A DNA stretch of 54,191 bases from Candidatus Apopatosoma intestinale (GTDB lineage Bacteria; Bacillota; Clostridia; Oscillospirales; CAG-272), in contig DODZ01000014.1 in assembly GCA_003524145.1 (NCBI GenBank), positions 1-54,191 of the forward strand, in the 5' to 3' direction. This document shows positions 7,237 to 14,451 of this stretch, in pieces. The position numbers and the translations under genes are program-made. How positions within the stretch are numbered: position 1 is the stretch's first letter; each line of letters starts with the position of its first letter. Below the pieces are notes generated by a model. That model had not been told where the DNA came from, ran no database searches, and saw only the letters and a list, made by a program, of their open reading frames with translations.

Positions 7237-9195
7237 ATGACAGACAGACCGAAATTTCCGAAGCGCGCGCTGATAACGGCGGGCATGCCTTACGGAAGCA
7301 AGGAACTTCACTTCGGGCATGTGGGCGGCGTTTTCGTTCATGCAGATGCTTTCGCGCGCTTTCTGCGCGACAGAATAGGAAAAGACAATGTTATTTTTGT
7401 TTCGGGCACGGACTGCTACGGCTCGCCTATCGTCGAGAAATACAAGAGTCTTACGGCAGACGGCTCCTTCAAGGGCAGTATCTTGGACTTTGTGCAGTAC
7501 AATCACGACAAGCAGGCACAGACGCTGGATGATTATCTCATCAGCCCCTCGCTTTTTGCGGCAAGCGCACTCGGCGAGAGCGGAAAAATCCACACGGAGT
7601 ACAGCGCGGAATTTTTTGAGAAGCTGGCGGAGTCCGGCGCACTTATACGCCTTTCCACAAAGCAATTTTATGATGAGAAATATCAGACATTTCTAAACGG
7701 CAGACAGGTCACGGGAAGATGCCCTATAGAGGGCTGTAAATCAGAGGTCGGCTATGCGGATGAATGCTCGCTCGGTCACCAGTATTTCCCCGAGGAGCTG
7801 ATAGCACCCGTGAGCACGCTTTCCGGCGAGCGCCCCATACTGAAAAATGTCGAAAACTGGTATTTCGACCTCGAGAAATACATGGACTTCCTGATAAAAA
7901 TGATGGATGAAAAGGATGCGACGGAAAATCTCCGCAAGACAACATCTCTTGCCTGCCGCGAATTTCTCAAAAATCCGATAATTTATGCAAAGCTTGATGA
8001 TGCCGATGCGATAAAGGAAAAGCTTGCATCATTCCCGTGCAGATACGAGGAAGAGGAATCACGCAAGATGCTCCGCATAATCTTCGACAAGCTCACAGAC
8101 AGGGAAGCGGCTTGCGAGGCTCTCTCGGAGGCGCAGATACGCTTCCGTACAGGAAAAACCCTCGTGCCTTTCCGCCTTTCAGGCAATATCGACTGGGGTG
8201 TTCCCGTTCCCGAAAAGGACGGCATAAAGGGACTCACCTTCTGGGTATGGCCCGAGTCGCTCTGGGCACCTATCTCGTTTACGCAGACATATCTCGAGAG
8301 CATAGGACACAGCCGCGACGAATGGAAAGACTACTGGTGCGATGACGACGCGATAGTTTATCAGTTCATCGGTGAGGACAATATCTATTTCTATCACCTT
8401 GCCGAGATGGCTATGTTTGAGGCGATAAACGAAGCGGGCGGCTATGATAAGAAATTCAAAATGCCGAGAATAATCGCAAACAAGCATCTGCTTTTCTTTG
8501 ATAAAAAGGCAAGCAGCAGCGGCAAGATAAAGCCGCCGATGGCAAGCGAACTGCTGAAATATTATTCTGCAGAGCAGCTTCGTGCGCACTTTCTCGGACT
8601 GGCACTCGGACTTTCCAATGCGCCTTTCCAGCCGAAGGTTTATAATCCGAATGCGGATGAAAAGGCACCGGATCCCGCCTGCGGCGAATGGAACATGTTC
8701 ACAAATATTCTCAACCGCGCCACGAGAACACTCTTCTATTCATTCCAGAAGTACAATGAGGGAAATCAGGTGATACCGCGCGGTGAAGTCAGCCCCGGTG
8801 TAAAGGCGGCGGCAGACGCGGCTATAGTAAAATATGAAAATCACATGGCAAATCAGAGCTTCCATCAGGTTATATACACGCTCGATGAATATTTCCGCCT
8901 GATAAATAAGGAGATTTCCGCTTCTTTCAAGCAGGTCGGCGATAATTTCAGCAAGGAGGCTTTCAACCGTGCTGTTATCGACGCTGTGCACATGGTAAAG
9001 ACAGCAACGGTGCTTGCACATCCGATAGCGCCGAAGTCCACAGAGGCTGTGATGAAATTCATGAATATGCCCGACGAGGTATTCTCATGGGACAATATCT
9101 TTGACAGCGTGGACAAGATAACGGAAGAGGGACATAAATTCAGTTTCCTTGAGCCGAGAAGCGATTTCTATACCAAGCCGGAGTGGCAGTATTGA
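7237..9195 (+). CDS. Methionyl-tRNA synthetase-like class I tRNA ligase
   Basis: 652 aa. The Rossmann core starts ALITAGMPYGSKELHFGHVGG, with HFGH in place of HIGH. A MetRS-type zinc knuckle region follows (CPIEGC, then a Cys six to eight residues on) leading into ELIAPVSTLSG and ENWYFDLEKY, all at MetRS positions. The KMSKS loop is degenerate, KKASSSGKIKPP, lacking both usual lysines of KMSKS except the first. There is also an extra segment of about 90 aa before the WVWPES core strand. It is coupled to gltX. Either this is a divergent MetRS, or a paralogue beside a canonical MetRS elsewhere in the genome. Confidence 0.8.
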   Translation: MTDRPKFPKRALITAGMPYGSKELHFGHVGGVFVHADAFARFLRDRIGKDNVIFVSGTDCYGSPIVEKYKSLTADGSFKGSILDFVQYNHDKQAQTLDDYLISPSLFAASALGESGKIHTEYSAEFFEKLAESGALIRLSTKQFYDEKYQTFLNGRQVTGRCPIEGCKSEVGYADECSLGHQYFPEELIAPVSTLSGERPILKNVENWYFDLEKYMDFLIKMMDEKDATENLRKTTSLACREFLKNPIIYAKLDDADAIKEKLASFPCRYEEEESRKMLRIIFDKLTDREAACEALSEAQIRFRTGKTLVPFRLSGNIDWGVPVPEKDGIKGLTFWVWPESLWAPISFTQTYLESIGHSRDEWKDYWCDDDAIVYQFIGEDNIYFYHLAEMAMFEAINEAGGYDKKFKMPRIIANKHLLFFDKKASSSGKIKPPMASELLKYYSAEQLRAHFLGLALGLSNAPFQPKVYNPNADEKAPDPACGEWNMFTNILNRATRTLFYSFQKYNEGNQVIPRGEVSPGVKAAADAAIVKYENHMANQSFHQVIYTLDEYFRLINKEISASFKQVGDNFSKEAFNRAVIDAVHMVKTATVLAHPIAPKSTEAVMKFMNMPDEVFSWDNIFDSVDKITEEGHKFSFLEPRSDFYTKPEWQY

Positions 9196-9203
9196 GGTGG
9201 CAT

Positions 9204-9845
9204 ATGAATATTGAAAAAACGATAATGGAACTTGAAAAGCACCATATGCAGGTGTATTTTGTCGCAAATGCGGCTGAGGCGAAGGAAAAGGTGCTTTCGC
9301 TTATTCCCGCAGGGGCGACGGTGGCAAACGGCGGCAGTATGACGCTGGTCGATTCCGGCATAATTGACGCAGTGAAGAGCGGAGAATACAGATATCTCGA
9401 CAGAAATATGCAGGGGCTCTCCGAGGATGAAAAGAACATGCGTCTCGGCGAGATAATGACCTGCGATTACTTCCTCTCAAGCTCAAATGCGATAACGGAA
9501 AACGGCGAGCTCTACAATGTGGACGGCACATCAAACCGCGTGAACGCTTTGCTTTACGGACCGAAGAATGTGATAATCGTGGCCGGAATAAACAAGATTG
9601 TTCCCGACCTTGAAGCTGCTGTGCGCAGAGTAAAGGAGATAGCCGCGCCGAAAAACTGCAAACGCCTGAACTGCAATACCTACTGCTTTCACAAGGGGCA
9701 TTGCGTTTCACTTGACCGCGGCGGCGATATGGCTGACGGGTGTGACAGCTATGCGAGAATCTGCTGCAACTACACCGTGATGGCATCACAGCGTCTGCAC
9801 GACAGAGTTAAAGTAATCCTCGTAAATGAAGAACTCGGATATTGA
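9204..9845 (+). CDS. LUD domain protein (LutC/YkgG-like)
   Basis: About 213 aa from the ATG at 9204, which is preceded by GAGGTGG; an in-frame GTG at 9183 inside the preceding gene is less likely. Landmarks are ATVANGGSMTLVDSGI, LSSSNAITENGEL and YGPKNVIIVAGINKIV, all typical of the LUD (DUF162) family. The C-terminal third holds a cluster of eight cysteines (CKRLNCNTYC, then CDSYARICC), as in the single-gene anaerobe branch of the family. Lactate-utilisation relatives act with LutA and LutB, which are absent here, so a lactate role is not supported. Confidence 0.8.
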   Translation: MNIEKTIMELEKHHMQVYFVANAAEAKEKVLSLIPAGATVANGGSMTLVDSGIIDAVKSGEYRYLDRNMQGLSEDEKNMRLGEIMTCDYFLSSSNAITENGELYNVDGTSNRVNALLYGPKNVIIVAGINKIVPDLEAAVRRVKEIAAPKNCKRLNCNTYCFHKGHCVSLDRGGDMADGCDSYARICCNYTVMASQRLHDRVKVILVNEELGY

Positions 9846-9860
9846 TGATAATTTAAGATA

Positions 9861-9899
9861 AAACAACTCCCTCGGCGAGCCGCCGGGGGAGTTGTTTTA
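9861..9899. terminator. Bidirectional intrinsic terminator
   Basis: The stem AAACAACTCCCTCGG/CCGGGGGAGTTGTTTT with T-rich flanks on both strands sits between the convergent LUD and DUF2156 genes and can stop both. Confidence 0.85.
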
Positions 9900-10790
9900 T
9901 CAACTATTTATTTTAGCACTGTAAATTTTATCAAAGGGAAGCGGGGAATAGGAGAGTTTTGCCTTTCGCAAGCCTTCTACGCCCATATCCTCCTCGCGAT
10001 TTGCATAGAGCGCTGTCGGAAACGCTTCGGTGATAAACCGCTGATTTACCACGGTATATGCGCCCTCGATATCGCGGTGCGCCTTTTCAACATGGATAAG
10101 TGCCGTATCGCCGTTTATCATCTCGCCTATTGTATATGCCGCTATATTGCCGTCGGCATAGAGTACGCCGGCGGTCAGCCCGAGCGCGTCGAAATTTTCA
10201 TAGAGCTTGTCTATCGCGGCATCTTCATCTACGAGCATAGTCTTGTTTTCTTCAAGCGCGGGATCATCGCGAAGCGCAAGAATTGCTTCTTCAAGCTCCG
10301 CCTTGTTTTCGGATGAAATCATATCAAAGCGGCTTTCATATGTAGCTTCGAATTTGTTTATGTGATTTCTCTTGGCGTGAAGTGCCTTGCCGGAAAGTGT
10401 GCGGAGCTTTTCCGCCTCGTAAATATACTCAAAGAGGTCGCGTTCCTCCGATATTTCGGCTTTTTCGCCGAATATGGCATTCAGCTTGTCTGTATCGCCC
10501 TTTTTCAGATAAGTGAAAATGATATCGGGATATTCCGCTTTGAGCGCGAGAACCGTATCGCAAAGAGCGGAATCATCGCCGCCCACAGGCATATACGAGA
10601 AGCGCTTGCCGCTGACGGAATTTATTCCGACGACGCAAAGAAAGCCGTTTATCACGGCGTATTCGAGCTTGTCCTCCGCCTGCCACATGAGCATATTGGA
10701 GAATGATTCATAGGAAGAAATTTTTCTCCCGCTGTAATACTTTTCAAAGAGCTGTTTATCTTCGATTGAAATTTGCCTGAAATTTTGCAT
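9900..10790 (-). CDS. DUF2156 protein (LPG synthase C-terminal domain-like)
   Basis: 296 aa. The N-terminal pattern (YSGRKISSYESFSNMLMW) and the later GNAT-like core (AKRNHINKFE, then LTAGVLYADGNIAAYTIGE and ALIHVEKAHRDIEGAYTVVNQRF) mark the DUF2156 family, which shares the fold of the aminoacyl-lipid transferase domain of MprF. There are no membrane helices, so it is not a full MprF. Members probably transfer an aminoacyl or acyl group; the substrate is unknown. No strong ribosome binding site is visible before the ATG. Confidence 0.8.
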   Translation of the reverse strand: MQNFRQISIEDKQLFEKYYSGRKISSYESFSNMLMWQAEDKLEYAVINGFLCVVGINSVSGKRFSYMPVGGDDSALCDTVLALKAEYPDIIFTYLKKGDTDKLNAIFGEKAEISEERDLFEYIYEAEKLRTLSGKALHAKRNHINKFEATYESRFDMISSENKAELEEAILALRDDPALEENKTMLVDEDAAIDKLYENFDALGLTAGVLYADGNIAAYTIGEMINGDTALIHVEKAHRDIEGAYTVVNQRFITEAFPTALYANREEDMGVEGLRKAKLSYSPLPFDKIYSAKINS

Positions 10791-10886
10791 AAATAAAAAA
10801 ATACCCGTGTTTCATTCTGTAGTTTTCTATATTTTACCATGCTTTGTCATTATTTGCAAGATATTTTTCCGAAATATTCAAATCAC

Positions 10887-10915
10887 TTGACAAATCGGGT
10901 GCCGATAGGTATAAT
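10887..10915 (+). promoter_or_regulatory. Sigma-A promoter of the 94-aa protein gene
   Basis: TTGACA (10887-10892), 17-base spacer, TATAAT (10910-10915), 39 bases before the start codon. This is a near-consensus promoter, implying strong constitutive expression. Confidence 0.75.
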
Positions 10916-10953
10916 ATATTATGAAGTAAAATTTACCGAAAGGATATGATGAT

Positions 10954-11238
10954 ATGCCTACACCTGTAGAAGGAAAATATCTGATATACAAGGGCAAGCC
11001 TCTCGTTCGCGAAAAGAATGTAATATGCTATGGCGACATGAGCGAGAAATGCTACCTTTTTCTCATGATACTCTCAAATAAAAAAGAAAACGGGATAGAA
11101 GTACCCGACAGAATACTCATCCAGATACTCAGCACCGATGAAAAGCAGAGGATTATAAAGCAGGGCGAAAAATCCGGTCTCTATAATGCGCTTGATATCG
11201 GTATGGTATGGCTTGAAAGAGCACTCGCAGCAGAATGA
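10954..11238 (+). CDS. Small conserved-looking hypothetical protein
   Basis: 94 aa, not recognised as a named family. It starts MPTPVEGKYLIYKGKPLVREKN, is soluble, and has a mixed alpha/beta pattern. It is a real gene by its near-consensus promoter, AAAGGA site, codon use and its own terminator. It stands as a single-gene unit. No motif suggests a function. Confidence 0.75.
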   Translation: MPTPVEGKYLIYKGKPLVREKNVICYGDMSEKCYLFLMILSNKKENGIEVPDRILIQILSTDEKQRIIKQGEKSGLYNALDIGMVWLERALAAE

Positions 11239-11249
11239 AACAAAACGGC

Positions 11250-11284
11250 AAAAAGCTCCTTGGAAACCAAGGAGCTTTTTTTGT
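11250..11284. terminator. Bidirectional intrinsic terminator
   Basis: A perfect 14-bp stem (AAAAAGCTCCTTGG / CCAAGGAGCTTTTT, loop AAA) followed by T residues on both strands lies between convergent genes. Confidence 0.9.
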
Positions 11285-12048
11285 TACCTTTTTTTATAAA
11301 TCAGCAGTTCGGGATTTTCGCCGTTTTTTTCATATGTGCATACCATGATGAAATCCATATTTGCAAGAATACCGAAGCATCTGTCTCCGCCGAATTCGGA
11401 CTCAAGCTGATTTCCGAGATATGTGGCGTTGTCATCCAAAAACTTCACCGTTCTTCCGCTTGGCAGTCTGTACTCAAGGTTTACATATCTTCCTACTAAT
11501 GCATTGAGCCTTGTAAGCTTCGGCATACCTTCTATATTCAGAGCGTTTATCTCGTCTGTCAGAAGCTTTTTGAACTCTTCAAAGGCTCCGTTGCCGCCGA
11601 GCTCATTATATCTTTTCCAGTAATCGAGTTTTGGCAGAGTTTCATGCAGATATGAACGGATTTCCTCTTCGGAATGCTCGCCATCTGACATGTTTTTGAC
11701 GCAGACATCAATCAGTTCATCCATATTGCTGTACATATATTCTCCGTCGGCGTAGCACCATTTGCAGTAGTGCTCATTGAAAAAACCGTCTTTTTCCTTG
11801 CTGATATTTCCGTCCTCCAAAGGCATTCCGCAGCATTGACAGACAAGCTTCATCGGCGAGCCGAGAAGAGTATTGATAGAAACATCATAGAGCCTTGAGA
11901 GCAGCTTCAATGTTTCTGTATTCGGAACAGTTTCTCCGGTTTCCCAGCGAGAAACAGCCTGACGCGTTACGAAGATCTTTTCAGCGAGCGCATCCTGAGA
12001 CAATCCGTGTTTTGTTCTGAGATCCAGCAGTATTTCTTTTGTTTCCAT
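11284..12048 (-). CDS. XRE-family regulator with zinc ribbon domain
   Basis: 254 aa. Residues 5-62 form a Cro/C1-type helix-turn-helix (TKHGLSQDALAEKIFVTRQAVSRWE, first half shown in two pieces: TKHGLSQDALAEKI and TRQAVSRWE). Residues about 68-98 form a putative zinc ribbon with CQCC and CKWC pairs. A further alpha/beta domain follows to the C-terminus. Such proteins are thought to be metal- or stress-responsive repressors, but the ligand is unknown. It has its own promoter with an inverted repeat just upstream of the -35, suggesting autoregulation. Confidence 0.8.
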   Translation of the reverse strand: METKEILLDLRTKHGLSQDALAEKIFVTRQAVSRWETGETVPNTETLKLLSRLYDVSINTLLGSPMKLVCQCCGMPLEDGNISKEKDGFFNEHYCKWCYADGEYMYSNMDELIDVCVKNMSDGEHSEEEIRSYLHETLPKLDYWKRYNELGGNGAFEEFKKLLTDEINALNIEGMPKLTRLNALVGRYVNLEYRLPSGRTVKFLDDNATYLGNQLESEFGGDRCFGILANMDFIMVCTYEKNGENPELLIYKKR

Positions 12049-12069
12049 TTTAACATCCCTCCTGACGAT

Positions 12070-12114
12070 ATTGTATCATCTTCGGGCTTACAAATCAAGC
12101 AACCCGCTGTTGCT
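12070..12114 (-). promoter_or_regulatory. Promoter and possible operator of the zinc-ribbon XRE gene
   Basis: On the minus strand TTGATT (12093-12098), 17-base spacer, TACAAT (12070-12075). Touching the -35 is an inverted repeat AGCAAC-CCGCT-GTTGCT (12098-12114 on the plus strand), a plausible operator for the XRE protein itself. Confidence 0.5.
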
Positions 12115-12156
12115 CCATTTTTTCGACCGGAATAGAGCGTTACGATGATCCGCTTT

Positions 12157-12191
12157 TGTCTCGGCGACGCCACCCTGTCTCGGCGACGCCA
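12157..12191. repeat. Two tandem 16-bp repeats after guaA
   Basis: TGTCTCGGCGACGCCA occurs at 12157-12172 and again at 12176-12191 (19-bp period), directly followed by an imperfect hairpin AGCAACGC/GCATTGCT next to the guaA stop. It may be part of the guaA 3' end or terminator; no function is known. Confidence 0.6.
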
Positions 12192-12211
12192 AGCAACGCT
12201 AAAGCATTGCT

Positions 12212-14053
12212 TTATTCCCACTCGACTGTTGCCGGAGGTTTGCCTGTGACATCGTACATCACGAGGTCTATCTTATCGGAGAACTTTGCATATATTTCGC
12301 CTGCTATATCGGAGAGAGTGCTTTCGTCAAAATCCCTGCCGGGAACGGCGGGTCTTGCCGTCATGAAGTCACCCGTGACAACGGCACGGACGGCGACGCT
12401 GTATTTTGTTCCGTCTGCGGAAATCGGGAGCAGAACGGCAAATGTCTGACTTATCTTCTTTGTCGCAAGTTTTGCCGTGACTATGGCGTCAAGCTCACGC
12501 AGCAGATCGGTTGATTCTTCATTTATATGAAGCGGCTTTACCTTCAGAGTGTCGACGTTCTTCTTGCCTATGACGAGTGCAACGCGATTTATCGCCGAAA
12601 TCTTATTGGGAATTTCGCGTGCCAGCTCGAAAAGCTCGCCGGTGCCTATATCGCCCGCGAGAATAGCGAGACTGCGATAGCTTCTGTTATCGCCCTGAAC
12701 GCCTACACTGCGAATCGGAGCAATAGTTGCGCTCATATTCTGCGGAACTATTGCTTTCAGCTCTGCTTCTGCCTTTGCGGGAACCTCTGCGGCGCTCTCT
12801 GTGCATATTATACGCACGCCGAGTCCGGGACCGGGGAACGGCTGGCGTGAAGCGATGGATTCATCAAGACCGAGCATACGGGCAACCTGTCTCACCTCAT
12901 CCTTATGCCAGTCCCAGTTTGTTTCTATAATGAGTCCTTTTTCTCTTGCACGACGGACTATATCTACATCGTTATGATGCGTTTTTATCTTGTGGGCATA
13001 GCCCGAAACATCGGGATTTCCGCTCTCGATAAGGTCGGGGCGGAGCGTACCCTGAGCGAGAAAAGTGGTATCGAAATCGATATCGAGGCTTTCTGCCGCA
13101 TCTCTTGTGACCTTGATGAACATGGAGCCGATGATTTTGCGCTTCATTTCGGGGTCGCAGGTCTCAGCGAGGGGACCTATGATATTGCCGTTTCCGTCGT
13201 CTACGGTATCATAGAAAAAGGTTTTTGCGGCATTCACGCGTTTCATATTTACAAGACCGAGAGAGCTGAGATTTTTGCAGATGATATCGCTCTCGTTTTT
13301 ACGCATCATGCCGTGGTCGATATGTATGGCATATACATTCTCGGGCGGAAGCGCCTTTGTGAGCAGGGCGGCGGTAACAGCACTGTCGACACCGCCGGAA
13401 ACGAGAACCATGACCTTTTTATCGCCGACTCTTTTTCTTATCATATTGACAGAGGTTTGGATTCTGTCCTCCAGAGCATAGACTTCTTTCAGTCCGCAGA
13501 TACCGCGCAGGAAATTTTCGAGCATGACCTTACCGTTTTCGGAAAGCTCAACCTCGGGATGGAACTGAACGCCGATTATCCTGCGCTTCTTATCGTATAT
13601 GGCGGCGACGACATCGCCTGTCTTTCCGACACATTCAAAGCCGTCTGCGAGAACCTTTACGGCATCACCGTGGCTCATGAGGACAGCCTGCTTTGATTCA
13701 AGTCCTTCAAAGAGAGGGCAGCTTGTGTCCACATCGATTATTGTCTGACCGTATTCTGTCTTCACCTCAGGCAGAACCTTGCCGCCGAAATGTTCGTTTA
13801 TAAGCTGCATTCCGTAGCAGATGCCGAGTATAGGCTTGCCGAGCTCAAAAATATTTCCGTCATATTTCGGCGCGCCCGCGCTCCATACGCTGGAGGGACC
13901 GCCGCTCAGGATGATGGCATTATAGCCCTTCAGCTTTTCAACATCAGTGCCGAGCGCAAATATATCGGAATATACTCCCGCTTCTCTTACTTTTCTGTCG
14001 ATAACTTTGGTATACTGACCGCCGCAATCAAGTATGGCTACTTTTTCGTTCAT
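12212..14053 (-). CDS. guaA: GMP synthase (glutamine-hydrolysing), long form
   Basis: 613 aa, against about 510-525 aa in most bacteria. The class I glutamine amidotransferase domain comes first (nucleophile in GICYGMQL, later QFHPEVE). The ATP pyrophosphatase loop is VSGGVDSAV, and the usual C-terminus DVTGKPPATVEWE is present. The extra length is in the dimerisation part: an APIRSVGVQGDNRSY segment occurs about 110 aa before a second copy-like segment (TFAVLLPISADGTKYSVAVRA), as in the longer eukaryote-like enzymes. It converts XMP to GMP. It has a single-gene promoter upstream. Confidence 0.93.
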   Translation of the reverse strand: MNEKVAILDCGGQYTKVIDRKVREAGVYSDIFALGTDVEKLKGYNAIILSGGPSSVWSAGAPKYDGNIFELGKPILGICYGMQLINEHFGGKVLPEVKTEYGQTIIDVDTSCPLFEGLESKQAVLMSHGDAVKVLADGFECVGKTGDVVAAIYDKKRRIIGVQFHPEVELSENGKVMLENFLRGICGLKEVYALEDRIQTSVNMIRKRVGDKKVMVLVSGGVDSAVTAALLTKALPPENVYAIHIDHGMMRKNESDIICKNLSSLGLVNMKRVNAAKTFFYDTVDDGNGNIIGPLAETCDPEMKRKIIGSMFIKVTRDAAESLDIDFDTTFLAQGTLRPDLIESGNPDVSGYAHKIKTHHNDVDIVRRAREKGLIIETNWDWHKDEVRQVARMLGLDESIASRQPFPGPGLGVRIICTESAAEVPAKAEAELKAIVPQNMSATIAPIRSVGVQGDNRSYRSLAILAGDIGTGELFELAREIPNKISAINRVALVIGKKNVDTLKVKPLHINEESTDLLRELDAIVTAKLATKKISQTFAVLLPISADGTKYSVAVRAVVTGDFMTARPAVPGRDFDESTLSDIAGEIYAKFSDKIDLVMYDVTGKPPATVEWE

Positions 14054-14090
14054 TTTTCAATAAGCCTTTCAAAAAACATAGTTTGAGTTT

Positions 14091-14119
14091 ATTATACAAT
14101 AAAAGTCTGTCTTTTTCAA
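14091..14119 (-). promoter_or_regulatory. Sigma-A promoter of guaA
   Basis: Minus strand TTGAAA (14114-14119), 17-base spacer, TATAAT (14091-14096), 38 bases before the guaA ATG. No purine riboswitch is recognisable in the short leader. Confidence 0.65.
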
Positions 14120-14235
14120 TAGTTTTACCGTAAAAAATATCAAAAAGCGTCGTTGTCGATATGGCTGATTTGCACAATGAATTTTAAATTATTTTGTATA
14201 AATATCCGAAAATGATATCCATAAGACCGGCGCGC

Positions 14236-14264
14236 TTGACTTTACCTATAAAATGATATAAAAT
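14236..14264 (+). promoter_or_regulatory. Probable promoter for the small peptide and M6 protease
   Basis: TTGACT (14236-14241), 17-base spacer, TAAAAT (14259-14264), about 50 bases before the 31-codon frame and 190 before the protease gene. The 14,054-14,235 stretch otherwise holds only the guaA promoter and AT-rich sequence. Confidence 0.55.
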
Positions 14265-14314
14265 ATATTAGATAAAAAATTGTACCGCTCTATGCGGCAA
14301 CGGAGGTTCATATA

Positions 14315-14410
14315 ATGAAGCATAAAACAATATTACGTATAGCCGCCATATTCTTTGCGGCGCTGATGGTGCTCGGCTCGGCTACGGCGATAATTTTATG
14401 TTTGATATAA
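14315..14410 (+). CDS. Possible 31-aa membrane peptide or truncated signal peptide
   Basis: An ATG preceded by GGAGG at a good distance opens a 31-codon frame that encodes KHKTILR followed by one long hydrophobic helix and ends at TAA. It is not long enough to be found by ordinary gene callers. The protein resembles a signal peptide and has the same layout as the N-terminus of the protease encoded 41 bases downstream. It could be a small membrane protein, an expressed leader of the protease mRNA, or the remnant of a truncated secreted protein. Confidence 0.45.
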   Translation: MKHKTILRIAAIFFAALMVLGSATAIILCLI

Positions 14411-14451
14411 GCGGCAGTAAAGGCTTTTTGCCGAGATAATCCGGAGGAAAT

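Noticed and set aside
6255..7286. Long open frame antisense to gltX (343 codons)
   Set aside because: It mirrors gltX codon pattern, lacks a ribosome binding site and shows no protein family features; gltX on the other strand is certain.
14053..14120. Purine riboswitch before guaA
   Set aside because: The leader between the promoter and ATG is too short (about 30 bases) and lacks the conserved loops.
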